Positions 35,004 through 43,896 of a DNA stretch of 64,000 nucleotides are shown in pieces. The notes beneath the pieces were generated by a model that made no database searches, had not been told where the DNA came from, and was given only the letters and a program-made list of their open reading frames with translations. The translations under genes and the position numbers were made by a program. Every line of letters begins with the position of its first letter. The stretch's first letter is position 1. This DNA is from Thalassoglobus polymorphus. Its GTDB lineage: Bacteria; Planctomycetota; Planctomycetia; Planctomycetales; Planctomycetaceae. The stretch lies in contig NZ_CP036267.1 of the NCBI RefSeq assembly GCF_007744255.1, positions 3,948,001 through 4,012,000 on the forward strand, in the 5' to 3' direction.

Positions 35004-37376
35004 TTACTGGAACAGCCCGTAGATCACGAAGTTCACGCCGATCTTGACGGCATCTTCTGTGGCATACCCGGCACACGCGGTTGTGGCCTGGCGTTCGAGA
35101 GCACAACTCAGGTCATACTTGCTGTAGACGACTACGTATTTCCCGTTCACCTGGACGCCTTCCAGAATCGGTTCCCCGATAGACTCTCGCGTTTCAATAC
35201 TGGAAACGTTCGGACCTTCTGCCGGAATGCGGCGTTTCACGCGACGAATATCGTAGCCGAGTTGCATCTTATAGAGTTCATGCTCGACAGGAATTCTTTC
35301 CAAAGGTTGACCAAACATTTGAGTGATCAATCTCCGGAAACTTTCGTCAAACTGCTCCGCCCCGCAACAAGCATCCGCAAAGAGAAAACCGCCGTTGGAC
35401 AGATATTTTCCTAAGCCTGCGATCTCTTCGTCGCTCAGCTGAAAATTCTTTCGACCATGCATATAGATGAGCGGATAATCAAACAGAGCCGGGTCATTCC
35501 CTGGCAAGTTCGGCGTTTGCCGGGCCGCTTCGATACCGACGGTTTCAAGGGCGGCCTGTAAACGTCCCAAAGCATTCGGGGCTGTATCCCAACCTCCGGT
35601 GTGACGCAAACGGGCTATCGTCAATCGACCACGGTTGAGCTGATTCTCGTCACCAGCTGAAAGAATTTTCGGGCGTTCAAGCTTATTGAAGAGCTCTCGA
35701 CCGGTCGCGTACGCAATGACGTTTGTGCCCATTTTCATCGACTTGTCTATTTGCGTTTTCACGACCGGGAGTCGCTTCTCGGGATCATTCACAGCCCACT
35801 TATTCCATCGGCAAGCATGGTCATACGGTGAATAGATAATGGCAGTCCGACAACCGAAATCAACTCCCCACAGTTCAGGAGTTGCCCCTTTTTCAAACAG
35901 GAACTCACTGCGATAAACATCATGCGTGTCGGGAAGTCGCGTCAGTTGATTCTGTCCCGCAAAAAGTCGACGGACCAAATCGCGAAAGCCGGTGTCGAAC
36001 TCTTCGCTATCACAATTATTCACTGCAAACAGAAACCCACCTTGCGCAAGGTACTTTCTCAGAAGCTCCAATTCGCGGCCCTGAATTGAGTCGGGACTTT
36101 CAGAACCAGTCAGAAGTTGAACGGGGCTCTGCATCAAAGCAGCCACTCCCTCACCATCGGCTGCCGTGCGTAAATCAACAACTTGCCAGGAGAGCAGCTT
36201 CGGCCATTTTTCCTGACGCGAAATGAAGTTCGTCAGATTCTTGGCATCTCTCGGGTGCTTGTTCCAATCCTGTTGTTTGAAGTCCGGATTGCGATTCGCT
36301 TGCGGGCCGTACTTCAGCTTATTGATCAAAACTGGCGAAAGCCCTTTTGAAAGGAACAACAAAACGAGACTTGTCCCTGCGACGCGAACCGGTTCGGTAT
36401 GACTGATCCAGAAACCTGCGCGCACATCTTGTCCATTGACAAGATGCTCCGCTCCTTCTCGATACCAGTCGCGGTCCCCAAAGAATCGGCGCCCAGAAAA
36501 TCGGCCAGCCCGTTCAAGGCCGTATAGATAGTACAATTTCCAGTTTGCCACTCCGGGGTTGGATTCAATTCTAAGGTTTCTCGACAGCCACCGCAGACCG
36601 GCGTCGATTCCTTCTTGAAGTTCGCTGTCGTCATCGCCTCCACAACACTGAATCTCTCCGTTCGGCGCGACATCGCCATCGTCCTGAAGCATTTCCTGGG
36701 TGATGATCAGGGATGCCAATCCAGCCACTGTCATACTGCCGGTCGGAGTTCCTTGAGCTTTGTACGCCCAACCGGCACCTCTGGGGTTTTTTCTACTCCC
36801 GATCTGAACATTTAAAAAGTGTTTCTGGGCACGTCGCCAAACCTCTTCATCAATTCGAATTCCGACATGAGCTGCTTCCCGGAGAGCCAACACAGCGAAC
36901 TGGGCATTACTGTTATCCCAGTTTCCGTTTTTGGTTCCGTAATCCCAACTTCCATTCTCAAGCTGCATTGATTCGAGCTGAGCCGACAGTTCTGCGATTT
37001 TCCCACGTCCGCGATCCGATGCCGCCAATGCCATAATGACCATTGCGATTTCGTAAGTGGAGGCGGGCCGCATTTGTGGGTGTTCAAGATGATCGAGTGC
37101 CTTCGCGACGGCGGGGTGATCCGACGGCAGCCCAGAATTCAACAGCGCCAAAGTCACAAGGCCGGTCACTCCATTCGCGTGCGTCTCATAGAGCCCAGCT
37201 GGCCAGCTTCCATCATTATTTTGCTGGTCAATCAGATACCGTTGCCCCCGCTCGATAGCATTGAGAACTTGCTCTCGCAACTTATCATCATCTTGAGCAG
37301 CGTCCTGCGCAAAGCAAGCTGAGCCCAGCACGGTGCATATCATGCAGCTCAACAATGTGATGAATGTCCATTTCAT
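35004..37376 (-). CDS. Squalene-cyclase-like repeat and DUF4159 protein, exported
   Basis: The ATG at 37376 is preferred because the product then begins with a signal peptide (MKWTFITLLSCMICTVLGSACFA). The 790-residue protein has N-terminal alpha/alpha-barrel repeats of the terpenoid-cyclase/prenyltransferase type, with GQRYLIDQQNNDGSWPAG, QLESMQLENGSWDYG and related QxxDGSW units. Two related C-terminal segments of the DUF4159 type follow. One reads RGRLTIARLRHTGGWDTAPN, and both carry KYLxxGGFLFA(D/V)(A/N)(N)C and the (F/L)(D/E)xxFR(R/D)L motif. The fold is thought to be flavodoxin/GATase-like; biochemical function is unknown. Such genes usually accompany MoxR/BatA/DUF58 genes; here it stands alone, about 15 kb from the BatA operon. 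Confidence 0.85.
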   Translation of the reverse strand: MKWTFITLLSCMICTVLGSACFAQDAAQDDDKLREQVLNAIERGQRYLIDQQNNDGSWPAGLYETHANGVTGLVTLALLNSGLPSDHPAVAKALDHLEHPQMRPASTYEIAMVIMALAASDRGRGKIAELSAQLESMQLENGSWDYGTKNGNWDNSNAQFAVLALREAAHVGIRIDEEVWRRAQKHFLNVQIGSRKNPRGAGWAYKAQGTPTGSMTVAGLASLIITQEMLQDDGDVAPNGEIQCCGGDDDSELQEGIDAGLRWLSRNLRIESNPGVANWKLYYLYGLERAGRFSGRRFFGDRDWYREGAEHLVNGQDVRAGFWISHTEPVRVAGTSLVLLFLSKGLSPVLINKLKYGPQANRNPDFKQQDWNKHPRDAKNLTNFISRQEKWPKLLSWQVVDLRTAADGEGVAALMQSPVQLLTGSESPDSIQGRELELLRKYLAQGGFLFAVNNCDSEEFDTGFRDLVRRLFAGQNQLTRLPDTHDVYRSEFLFEKGATPELWGVDFGCRTAIIYSPYDHACRWNKWAVNDPEKRLPVVKTQIDKSMKMGTNVIAYATGRELFNKLERPKILSAGDENQLNRGRLTIARLRHTGGWDTAPNALGRLQAALETVGIEAARQTPNLPGNDPALFDYPLIYMHGRKNFQLSDEEIAGLGKYLSNGGFLFADACCGAEQFDESFRRLITQMFGQPLERIPVEHELYKMQLGYDIRRVKRRIPAEGPNVSSIETRESIGEPILEGVQVNGKYVVVYSKYDLSCALERQATTACAGYATEDAVKIGVNFVIYGLFQ

Positions 37377-37540
37377 CTTGTGTACCACCACTGATCCAGA
37401 GGATGTGGTCCTCAGAGCATTTACATTGATTGCCTTGCCCGTAAAGATCACTTTCATAACTTTATTGACGACTTGCTACGAAGCAGATCGTGTAGACCGA
37501 TCTCGGACTTGCACGATGAATGACTCTATCGACTCTTCAT

Positions 37541-38446
37541 TCAGGGACTGAGTTGTTTTTGAATTTGGGCTTCCAGTTCCGTAATGAGAGGGTCGAACTG
37601 TGCGATCTCAACCGCATTCTGGCCTTGTTCATGTTTTCGAAAACCAAGCAAGTACGTGAAATTCTGCGGTCGCCAGCGATGAAAGAAAAGTTCATTTTTT
37701 CTGCGAATCAATTCTTTCAATTCTGGATTGTCCTTTTGAGAGACGGTCCCACCGAGTTGTTGCGTTAAAACTTTTGCCGTTTCAGCATATCCGCTTCGCG
37801 ACAGGTGCAAACCGTTCTCAGTCCAGAGCGTTCCCTCAGCTTTGTTACGTTGAGCATCGCGGAAATCGATAAACAATTCGCCAGATTCCGCAGAGATTTC
37901 CCGAACCTTCTCGGCATACAGGTTCAAGTTTTTATTCGCGGTCTCGACACGTTCGTTCACCCCTTCTGCTAATTTGGGGAACGAAGCGGCTTCCATGAGG
38001 ATCGGCGACAGATGAATCAATCGTGCATTGGTCTTGAGCAGATCTTTGCGAAGTTGCTGGTACTGCGCAACGAATTCGTCAACGCCCTCGGCTCCGCGAA
38101 AAGACTCAACGGTTCCATAGCCGATGACGATCACGGTTGGCTTGAGCTCTTGAATCAGTTCTTGTGTCCGCTTGTAACCGGCAGCTGGAGGGTCAAACAG
38201 GCCACGGGATTCCGCCCAGACGGTGTCTCCGCTCCACCCCAGATTTCGGAAGATGATCTTCTTTCCATTCGCAGCCTGCGAAAGCTGAGACTCCCATTCA
38301 CTATATTCTTGTGCGCGTTCGATGAGAGTGTTACCCAGAAAGATAACGCGGTCTCCATCCTTCAACTGAAAATCGTCAGCTGAGGAAACATCAGCAGTGA
38401 TTGTGAAGAAAATGGACGTCAACGCAATAATGGAAAACCAACGCAT
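37541..38446 (-). CDS. SGNH-like exported protein with altered catalytic positions
   Basis: The 301-residue protein has a signal peptide (1-23, ending VSSA) and an SGNH/GDSL hydrolase scaffold. Block I reads VIFLGNTLIER where active enzymes have GDSxxxG/E, so Asp and Ser become Asn and Thr. Block II is FRNLGWSGDTV. Block III is GYGTVES where GxND is expected. Block V is ENGLHLSRSGY, with His kept but the usual Asp as Asn. The same GNTLIER wording is, from memory, common in planctomycete proteins, where SGNH domains also sit in multi-haem or dehydrogenase fusions. Hydrolase activity is doubtful; a carbohydrate-binding or other role is possible. It stands alone downstream of gene-free DNA. The C-terminal tail is helical and charged. 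Confidence 0.75.
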   Translation of the reverse strand: MRWFSIIALTSIFFTITADVSSADDFQLKDGDRVIFLGNTLIERAQEYSEWESQLSQAANGKKIIFRNLGWSGDTVWAESRGLFDPPAAGYKRTQELIQELKPTVIVIGYGTVESFRGAEGVDEFVAQYQQLRKDLLKTNARLIHLSPILMEAASFPKLAEGVNERVETANKNLNLYAEKVREISAESGELFIDFRDAQRNKAEGTLWTENGLHLSRSGYAETAKVLTQQLGGTVSQKDNPELKELIRRKNELFFHRWRPQNFTYLLGFRKHEQGQNAVEIAQFDPLITELEAQIQKQLSP

Positions 38447-38806
38447 CTGTTTTGCAATCCTGAAAAAACAAACTCGGAAAGGCAGGCTGTAAGAATATCG
38501 TATCCAGACAGATTGAACAAATCGATGCCGAGATCAATGCTGAGAGTGCGTGCTGAGAATGCGTGTCGGAAACTGAAGATGCGGTGATCAGCAAATTCCA
38601 GAGAAGTTGGTTCGCGGTGAATCGCTGAGGGGCTCAGTGACGGAACGGTGAAGCTGCATGCAACAGTTGAGTCGACTCGCTATCGTATTATCCAGGTCGA
38701 GTCCAGAAACTTGTGGAATGGCAATCCCCTCACAACCTGAGAGAGCAAAGACAGGTTTCAGGATCAGTGCTCAATTGGAATTGATGACAAGCTAAGGACA
38801 AGAATC
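38447..38806. other. Intergenic stretch with repeat copy
   Basis: These 360 bp separate the divergent SGNH-like and sugar-isomerase-like genes. Apart from a diverged copy of the dispersed element (38694-38770) I see nothing recognisable. AAGGAC precedes the downstream ATG. Confidence 0.5.
38694..38770 (+). repeat. Dispersed inverted-repeat element, copy 4 (diverged)
   Basis: Aligns with the 23086 copy at CGAGTCC/GAAAC, GTGGAATGG, CCTCA-CAACC-TGAGAGAGCAA and GGTTTCAGGATCAGT. The core dyad is altered to CTCACAACCTGAG, keeping CTCA/TGAG. The right end continues into ATTGATGA, also seen just after copy 3. Confidence 0.55.
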
Positions 38807-39676
38807 ATGGCAGCAGGCAATTTATCGAGACGACACTTCCTTCAAACTGGCGCCGTCGCTGCAATGGCCTGTGCGGCTGGGACAAGTGCTTCAATGGGGC
38901 AGGCGAAAACTTCCCCCCGCTTCAAGAAAGCGGTCAAGTACCACATGGTGACAGACAAATCGCTGTCGATCGCTGAGAAGTTTTCGTTGCTTAAGGGGAT
39001 CGGTTACGACGGCGTCGAAATTCGCACAGCCGATAAAGACTCAGCCAAGGTCAAAGAACTTCTTCAGGCACGCGACAAAACAGAACTGCCGATTCACGGG
39101 ATCATCAACAGCAACAACCCGGATATTAAAACGGCAATTGATCTCTCTAAAACCTTAGGCGGGACCTCAGTACTGGTGGTCGCTGGGCGTGTCTCAAAAG
39201 AGGTTTCGTATGACGACAACTACAAAGAGTGGTCAAACAGAATCAAAGAGAACGCTCCTCACGCAGAGAAGCAGGGGATTCAACTGCTCGTTGAAAATGT
39301 CTGGAACAACTTCCTGTTGAGTCCACTTGAAATGGCTCAGTTCATCGACGAAATCAACAGCCCGGCTGTCGGTGTTTACTTTGATGTCGGAAACGTTGTT
39401 CGATTCGGCTATCCGGAACAATGGATTCGCATCCTTGGCAAACGGATCGGGAAGCTCGACATTAAAGAGTACAGCCGCAAGCTCCAAAAAGACGAGGGGC
39501 TTTGGAAAGGGTTCAACGTCGAGATCGGCGATGGCGACTCGGACTATCCTGCAGTGGTCGATGCACTTGAAGAAATTGGATACTCCGGTTGGGCGACTGC
39601 CGAGGTCAAAGGAGGAGACAAAGCGCGACTGACCGAGATTGCAGACCGTATGGACAAGGTCCTCGAATTGAAATAG
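38807..39676 (+). CDS. Tat-exported sugar phosphate isomerase/epimerase-like TIM barrel
   Basis: The 289-residue protein has a twin-arginine leader (SRRHFLQTGAVAAMACAAG, about 7-25). It continues with a xylose-isomerase-like TIM barrel (AP endonuclease family 2 clan) from about residue 45: SLLKGIGYDGVEIRTAD, LLVENVWNNFLLSP, GVYFDVGNVVRFGYP (Asp and Asn at the metal site), KLDIKEYS, and SGWATAEVKGGD (late Glu). These proteins isomerise or epimerise sugars and inositols; the exact substrate is not determinable. AAGGAC lies eight bases before the ATG. The next gene, a DUF1549/DUF1553 protein, starts 62 bp later in the same direction. Tat export of a TIM-barrel enzyme is typical of planctomycete sugar utilisation. 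Confidence 0.88.
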   Translation: MAAGNLSRRHFLQTGAVAAMACAAGTSASMGQAKTSPRFKKAVKYHMVTDKSLSIAEKFSLLKGIGYDGVEIRTADKDSAKVKELLQARDKTELPIHGIINSNNPDIKTAIDLSKTLGGTSVLVVAGRVSKEVSYDDNYKEWSNRIKENAPHAEKQGIQLLVENVWNNFLLSPLEMAQFIDEINSPAVGVYFDVGNVVRFGYPEQWIRILGKRIGKLDIKEYSRKLQKDEGLWKGFNVEIGDGDSDYPAVVDALEEIGYSGWATAEVKGGDKARLTEIADRMDKVLELK

Positions 39677-39738
39677 ACGAGGGTCATTGATTCGCACTTG
39701 AAGTCTGTAGGAATCCATCACATTTTTAAGATACCGAT

Positions 39739-42192
39739 ATGATTTCCAATCTCCTTCAATTCTCCATCCTTACCCGCCTGATAGTCGGCTGCCTGTTGAT
39801 GACTCCAGCGAGCCTCTGCGCCGGCGAACCGGACGACTTCTCTCACAAGATAGCTCCGATACTGAAGAAGCATTGTGTTGAATGTCATGGAGGGAAAGAA
39901 GCTCAAGGTGGCTTCTCAATCAACACTCGCGGTCTTTTTCTGGATAAAGGATACGCGATCCCCAAAGACGTGAGCAGTTCATACTTTCTGGACTTGATTC
40001 TTTCGAACGATCCTGAAGTTCAGATGCCCCCACCGAAGAAACCTCGCGTCTCACAAAAGGAAATCGATCAACTCAAAAAGTGGGTTGAAGAAGGAATGGA
40101 GTGGGACGACGGATTTACATTCGCACCTCGTAATTATGAGCCTCCTCTCAAACCCTATTCAGTCGAACTGCCACCAGCGGTCGACGGAAGAAATCATCCG
40201 ATCGACCGAATACTGGACTCATACCTGTCGACACGTGAACTCTCGCGACCAGAGCCAATCGACGATGCCACATTTTGCCGCCGAGTCTCGCTCGATTTAA
40301 TCGGCCTTTTGCCGACCCCCGAGGAACTTGAAGCTTTCCTTCTCGACGAACGCCCGGACAAGCGCGAACGGTACATCCATAGTCTGCTCGAAAGAAACAT
40401 TGATTACGCCGATCATTGGCTCAGCTTCTGGAACGATCTGCTCCGCAACGATTACACAGGGACCGGATTCATCACTGGAGGGCGAAAGCAAATTAGTGGG
40501 TGGCTGTACAGCGCACTTGTCAGTAACAAACCTTACGACCAGTTCGTCAAGGAATTGATCGCTCCTCCAACAGAAGCCAGCCAAGGCTTTATCGACGGGA
40601 TCAAATGGCGCGGTGAAGTGAGTGCCGGGCAGACATTGGAAATTCAGTTTTCACAAAGCATCTCGCAATCGTTTCTCGGCATCAACATGAAATGTGCATC
40701 GTGTCACGACAGTTTCATTGACCGCTGGACATTAAAAGAGGCATATGGACTGGCAGCCATTTATTCCAATCGAGAACTGGCAATTCATCGCTGTGATAAA
40801 CCAACCGGTGAGACAGCCGAAGCAGCCTGGGTCTTCCCTGAGCTTGGGCAAATTGATCCCGCAGCGACTCAGCCTGAGCGACTCAAGCAACTCTCCGAGT
40901 TGATGACACATCCGGAAAACGGGCGTTTGACACGGACGATTGTCAATCGATTGTGGGCACAGATGATGGGGCGAGGAATTGTTCATCCGCTTGACGCAAT
41001 GCAAAGCGAACCATGGAATGCTGATCTCCTGGAAGTTCTTTCAAACTTCCTGATTGAGAACGACTACGATATGAAGCAAGTGCTCGCACTCATCGCAACA
41101 TCAGAAGCCTATCAGTCTCAAACGGAGCTGTTGACGCAAGAATCATTAGATGGTGAATATGTTTACCGTGGCCCCAGATCAAAACGGATGACCGCTGAAC
41201 AGTTCCTTGACGGTGTCTGGCAAATCACCGGGACTGCGCCGACTTCGATTGATGCACCGATCCTGCGGTCAAATGTGACCGCTGAAGAAGTTGAGAAAGT
41301 CTCGCTGCAAGGGAAATGGATTTGGCGAACAGCCCCGGTCGAGGAACCGAATCGCGATCCTCCAGCGGGTGAAACGATCCTGCTCAGCAAGAGACTTGAA
41401 TTAGACGAGCCTGTTTCGCGCGGTGTCATCGCCGTGACCTGCGATAATGAGTTCACCCTGTTCATCAACAATCGCGAAGCCAGCAAAGGCAACAATTGGC
41501 AAAAAGTGGAATCGATCCCCGTTCATCATCTGCTGAAAAAAGGAAAGAACTCAATCATTGCAATTGCCAGGAACACAGGATCGACTCCGAACCCTGCAGG
41601 TTTTTACCTCGAAGGTCGCCTCGTGCTGGAGAACGGCGAGAAGGTCGCCTTTGCGTCAGATGAATCCTGGACATGGAATGACAAACTCCCCGTTTCTCGG
41701 AACGGGCGACTTGGAAAAGTGACCGGAAAATGGAATCCCGTTCAAATTGTGCCAGCTCTTGGTGCCTGGAGCGAAAAGACCACTCAACCAATTCAGCAGC
41801 GACTCGCTCAGGGAGCCGATGAAAACCTGCCGATGATTCGTGCTTCGTTGATGAACAACGACTTCTTCATGAGTTCACTTGGTCGCCCGCTCCGCGAACA
41901 AATTGTCTCCTCTCGCCCCAACGAACTGACGACTCTCGAAGCAATCAACCTCACAAATGGTGAGACTCTCGCCTCACTCCTCAAACGCGGCGGAGAGCAA
42001 CTCAGTCAAAAAAAGTGGAAGAGCCCACAAGAATTGGTTGACTTTTTGGTGCTTTCGGCGTTCACACGTCCACCAACAAGTGAAGAAAGTGAAGTAATGT
42101 TGTCAGCGTTGAGCGAACCGATCACACCCGAAAAAATTGAAGACCTACTCTGGGCGATTGTCATGATGCCCGAATTTTTACTGATTCGATGA
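39739..42192 (+). CDS. Planctomycete cytochrome (PSCyt1)-DUF1549-DUF1553 protein
   Basis: The 817-residue exported protein begins with a signal peptide (about 1-28). PSCyt1 follows, with a haem c site KKHCVECHGG (CxxCH at 46-50) and the LILSNDPEVQMPPPKKP segment. The DUF1549 block starts near DRILDSYLSTREL; it contains FCRRVSLDLIGLLPTPEEL, HWLSFWNDLLRNDY and a second CxxCH (CASCHDSF, near 315). The DUF1553 block starts at LTRTIVNRLWAQMMGRGIVH and ends with LVLSAFTRPPTSEE. Between the DUF1553 segments lies a beta-rich module of about 130 residues resembling a galactose-binding-like domain (NEFTLFINNREASKGNNW). The family is planctomycete-specific and thought to act with DUF1501 proteins on an unknown substrate. 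The DUF1501 gene follows at 42445. Confidence 0.92.
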   Translation: MISNLLQFSILTRLIVGCLLMTPASLCAGEPDDFSHKIAPILKKHCVECHGGKEAQGGFSINTRGLFLDKGYAIPKDVSSSYFLDLILSNDPEVQMPPPKKPRVSQKEIDQLKKWVEEGMEWDDGFTFAPRNYEPPLKPYSVELPPAVDGRNHPIDRILDSYLSTRELSRPEPIDDATFCRRVSLDLIGLLPTPEELEAFLLDERPDKRERYIHSLLERNIDYADHWLSFWNDLLRNDYTGTGFITGGRKQISGWLYSALVSNKPYDQFVKELIAPPTEASQGFIDGIKWRGEVSAGQTLEIQFSQSISQSFLGINMKCASCHDSFIDRWTLKEAYGLAAIYSNRELAIHRCDKPTGETAEAAWVFPELGQIDPAATQPERLKQLSELMTHPENGRLTRTIVNRLWAQMMGRGIVHPLDAMQSEPWNADLLEVLSNFLIENDYDMKQVLALIATSEAYQSQTELLTQESLDGEYVYRGPRSKRMTAEQFLDGVWQITGTAPTSIDAPILRSNVTAEEVEKVSLQGKWIWRTAPVEEPNRDPPAGETILLSKRLELDEPVSRGVIAVTCDNEFTLFINNREASKGNNWQKVESIPVHHLLKKGKNSIIAIARNTGSTPNPAGFYLEGRLVLENGEKVAFASDESWTWNDKLPVSRNGRLGKVTGKWNPVQIVPALGAWSEKTTQPIQQRLAQGADENLPMIRASLMNNDFFMSSLGRPLREQIVSSRPNELTTLEAINLTNGETLASLLKRGGEQLSQKKWKSPQELVDFLVLSAFTRPPTSEESEVMLSALSEPITPEKIEDLLWAIVMMPEFLLIR

Positions 42193-42444
42193 GTTGTTTG
42201 CTTATAATAGAATTTCCACTCTTCGTGCTGATTCACACAGAATTCCCAAAGAGAGACGAAGCATCGAAGAGACGGAAAAGTAAGCGGGTGAGTCAAAGAA
42301 TTGAATGGGTAGCGAAAACGTAAGAACTCTTCGAAAGAAGAGGGCAGAGACCGGGAAGTGATATCAGTCCTGATAAGTTTCTGTCAGGAACCATGTCACA
42401 TTAGCGGCCATTGCGAACATCACGTATTCAAAGAGTAGAGTGCC
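42193..42444. other. Leader region between the cytochrome and DUF1501 genes
   Basis: These 252 bp contain the GAAA-loop hairpin at 42327-42342. No terminator with a T-run is seen, so readthrough from the upstream gene is likely. Confidence 0.4.
42327..42342 (+). other. GAAA-tetraloop hairpin
   Basis: Perfect 6-bp arms CTCTTC/GAAGAG close a GAAA loop, 103 bp upstream of the DUF1501 start. Same loop as the hairpins at 12207, 14328 and 23285, with different stems. Confidence 0.45.
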
Positions 42445-43896
42445 ATGTTTGATTATGATTTATCTGAAGTTCCCGAACAGATTGTTCGTCGCGATTTTCT
42501 AAAACAGCTCTCTGCTGCAGGATTGGCAGCTATGGCAGCGGGAGCTCCACGCGACTTAAGCGCGAATGAAGAGCTCAAACATCCTGAAGCGACCGCTGAT
42601 GCCTGCATCCTGATTTGGATGGGTGGCGGAATGGCGGCCCCGGAAACGTTCGATCCGAAGCGATATGCGCCGTTCGAAAAGGGGCTCCCGATCAAGGATG
42701 TGCTCAGTACGTTTCCCGCGATCGACACTTCGGTCGACAACATCAAAATTTGCCAGGGTTTAGAGAACATCGCTGGCGTGATGGATCGCGCGACGCTCAT
42801 TCGTTCGGCGGTGCAAGCAGATCTGGGGAGCATTCTTCACTCACGACACCAGTATCACTGGCATACCGGATATGTCCCGCCACAAACGGTGGCCTGTCCT
42901 CACCTGGGATCGTGGATGGCAAAAGTGCTGGGACCGGTCAATCCGGTGATGCCCGCATTCGTGAATATTGGTCAACGTTTGGAAGGTGTCGGAGAAAAAG
43001 AAGAACTCAAGGCGTTCACCACCGCAGGCTTCTTTGGCTCGGAATACGGACCGATGAACCTCCCGTATCCAGAGCAAGCTGCCGCTTCAGTTCAGCCGCC
43101 AAAAGGAATGAACGCGCAGCGGTTCGCCAGTCGCAACCGGTTGTTTAAAAAGCTACTCAAAGAAAGTCCTCAAGCTGAGTACGTCAGCGATTATCAACAG
43201 GAATCGATGTTGAACGCACTCGACAGCGCGTATCATTTGCTCAGTTCAAAAGATCGCAACGCCTTCGACATCAGTCAGGAACCGCAAGAGAGTTACCAAA
43301 GATACGACACAGGTCGATTCGGACGTGGTTGCTTGCTGGCACGTCGACTTATAGAAGCAGGCACGCGCTTTGTCGAAGTGACCACGGAGTACGTTCCATT
43401 CTTGCATTGGGACACACACAATAGCGGACATGAAACGGTCGACCGATTGCACAAAGAAATCGACCGCCCCGTCGCCCAGCTCATCCTCGATTTAGAAGCA
43501 CGTGGACTCCTTGATCGGACTCTGGTGATTATCGCTTCTGAGTTCAGCCGAGACGCCCTCATTGAAGGCAAGCCCGGATCAACTGCCAATGACCAAGCAA
43601 CTTTCAAAGTCGATACAATTTCTGAGATGAAGCATTACGGGTTGCATCGCCACTTTACTGGTGGAACCAGTGTCGTAATGTTTGGAGGAGGAATGAAAAA
43701 AGGATTCCTCTACGGAAAAACGGCAGATGAGCGACCGTTGATTGCCATCGAGAACCCTGTCTCAATCATGAACCTGCATGCGACAATCATGACTGCGATG
43801 GGGATTAGCCCGAGAACCGGCTTTGACATCGAAGGCCGGCCATTTTATGTCACCCAAGATGGGAATGGGGAAGCAGTCAAAGACCTATTTGCTTGA
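42445..43896 (+). CDS. DUF1501 protein, Tat-exported
   Basis: The 483-residue protein has a twin-arginine leader, IVRRDFLKQLSAAGLAAMAAG (about 13-33), followed by a DUF1501 domain. The first strand reads ACILIWMGGGMAAPETFDPK. The acidic MDGGPSQ motif of the copy at 17486 is replaced by MGGGMAA, so the metal-binding Asp there is missing. Other blocks are kept, including LIRSAVQADLGSILHSRHQY, TLVIIASEFSRDAL and VVMFGGGMKKGFLYG. This is the usual partner of the upstream PSCyt1/DUF1549/DUF1553 protein. Function unknown. AGAG precedes the ATG. Its last 12 bp overlap tail-to-tail with the hybrid kinase gene on the other strand. Confidence 0.88.
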   Translation: MFDYDLSEVPEQIVRRDFLKQLSAAGLAAMAAGAPRDLSANEELKHPEATADACILIWMGGGMAAPETFDPKRYAPFEKGLPIKDVLSTFPAIDTSVDNIKICQGLENIAGVMDRATLIRSAVQADLGSILHSRHQYHWHTGYVPPQTVACPHLGSWMAKVLGPVNPVMPAFVNIGQRLEGVGEKEELKAFTTAGFFGSEYGPMNLPYPEQAAASVQPPKGMNAQRFASRNRLFKKLLKESPQAEYVSDYQQESMLNALDSAYHLLSSKDRNAFDISQEPQESYQRYDTGRFGRGCLLARRLIEAGTRFVEVTTEYVPFLHWDTHNSGHETVDRLHKEIDRPVAQLILDLEARGLLDRTLVIIASEFSRDALIEGKPGSTANDQATFKVDTISEMKHYGLHRHFTGGTSVVMFGGGMKKGFLYGKTADERPLIAIENPVSIMNLHATIMTAMGISPRTGFDIEGRPFYVTQDGNGEAVKDLFA

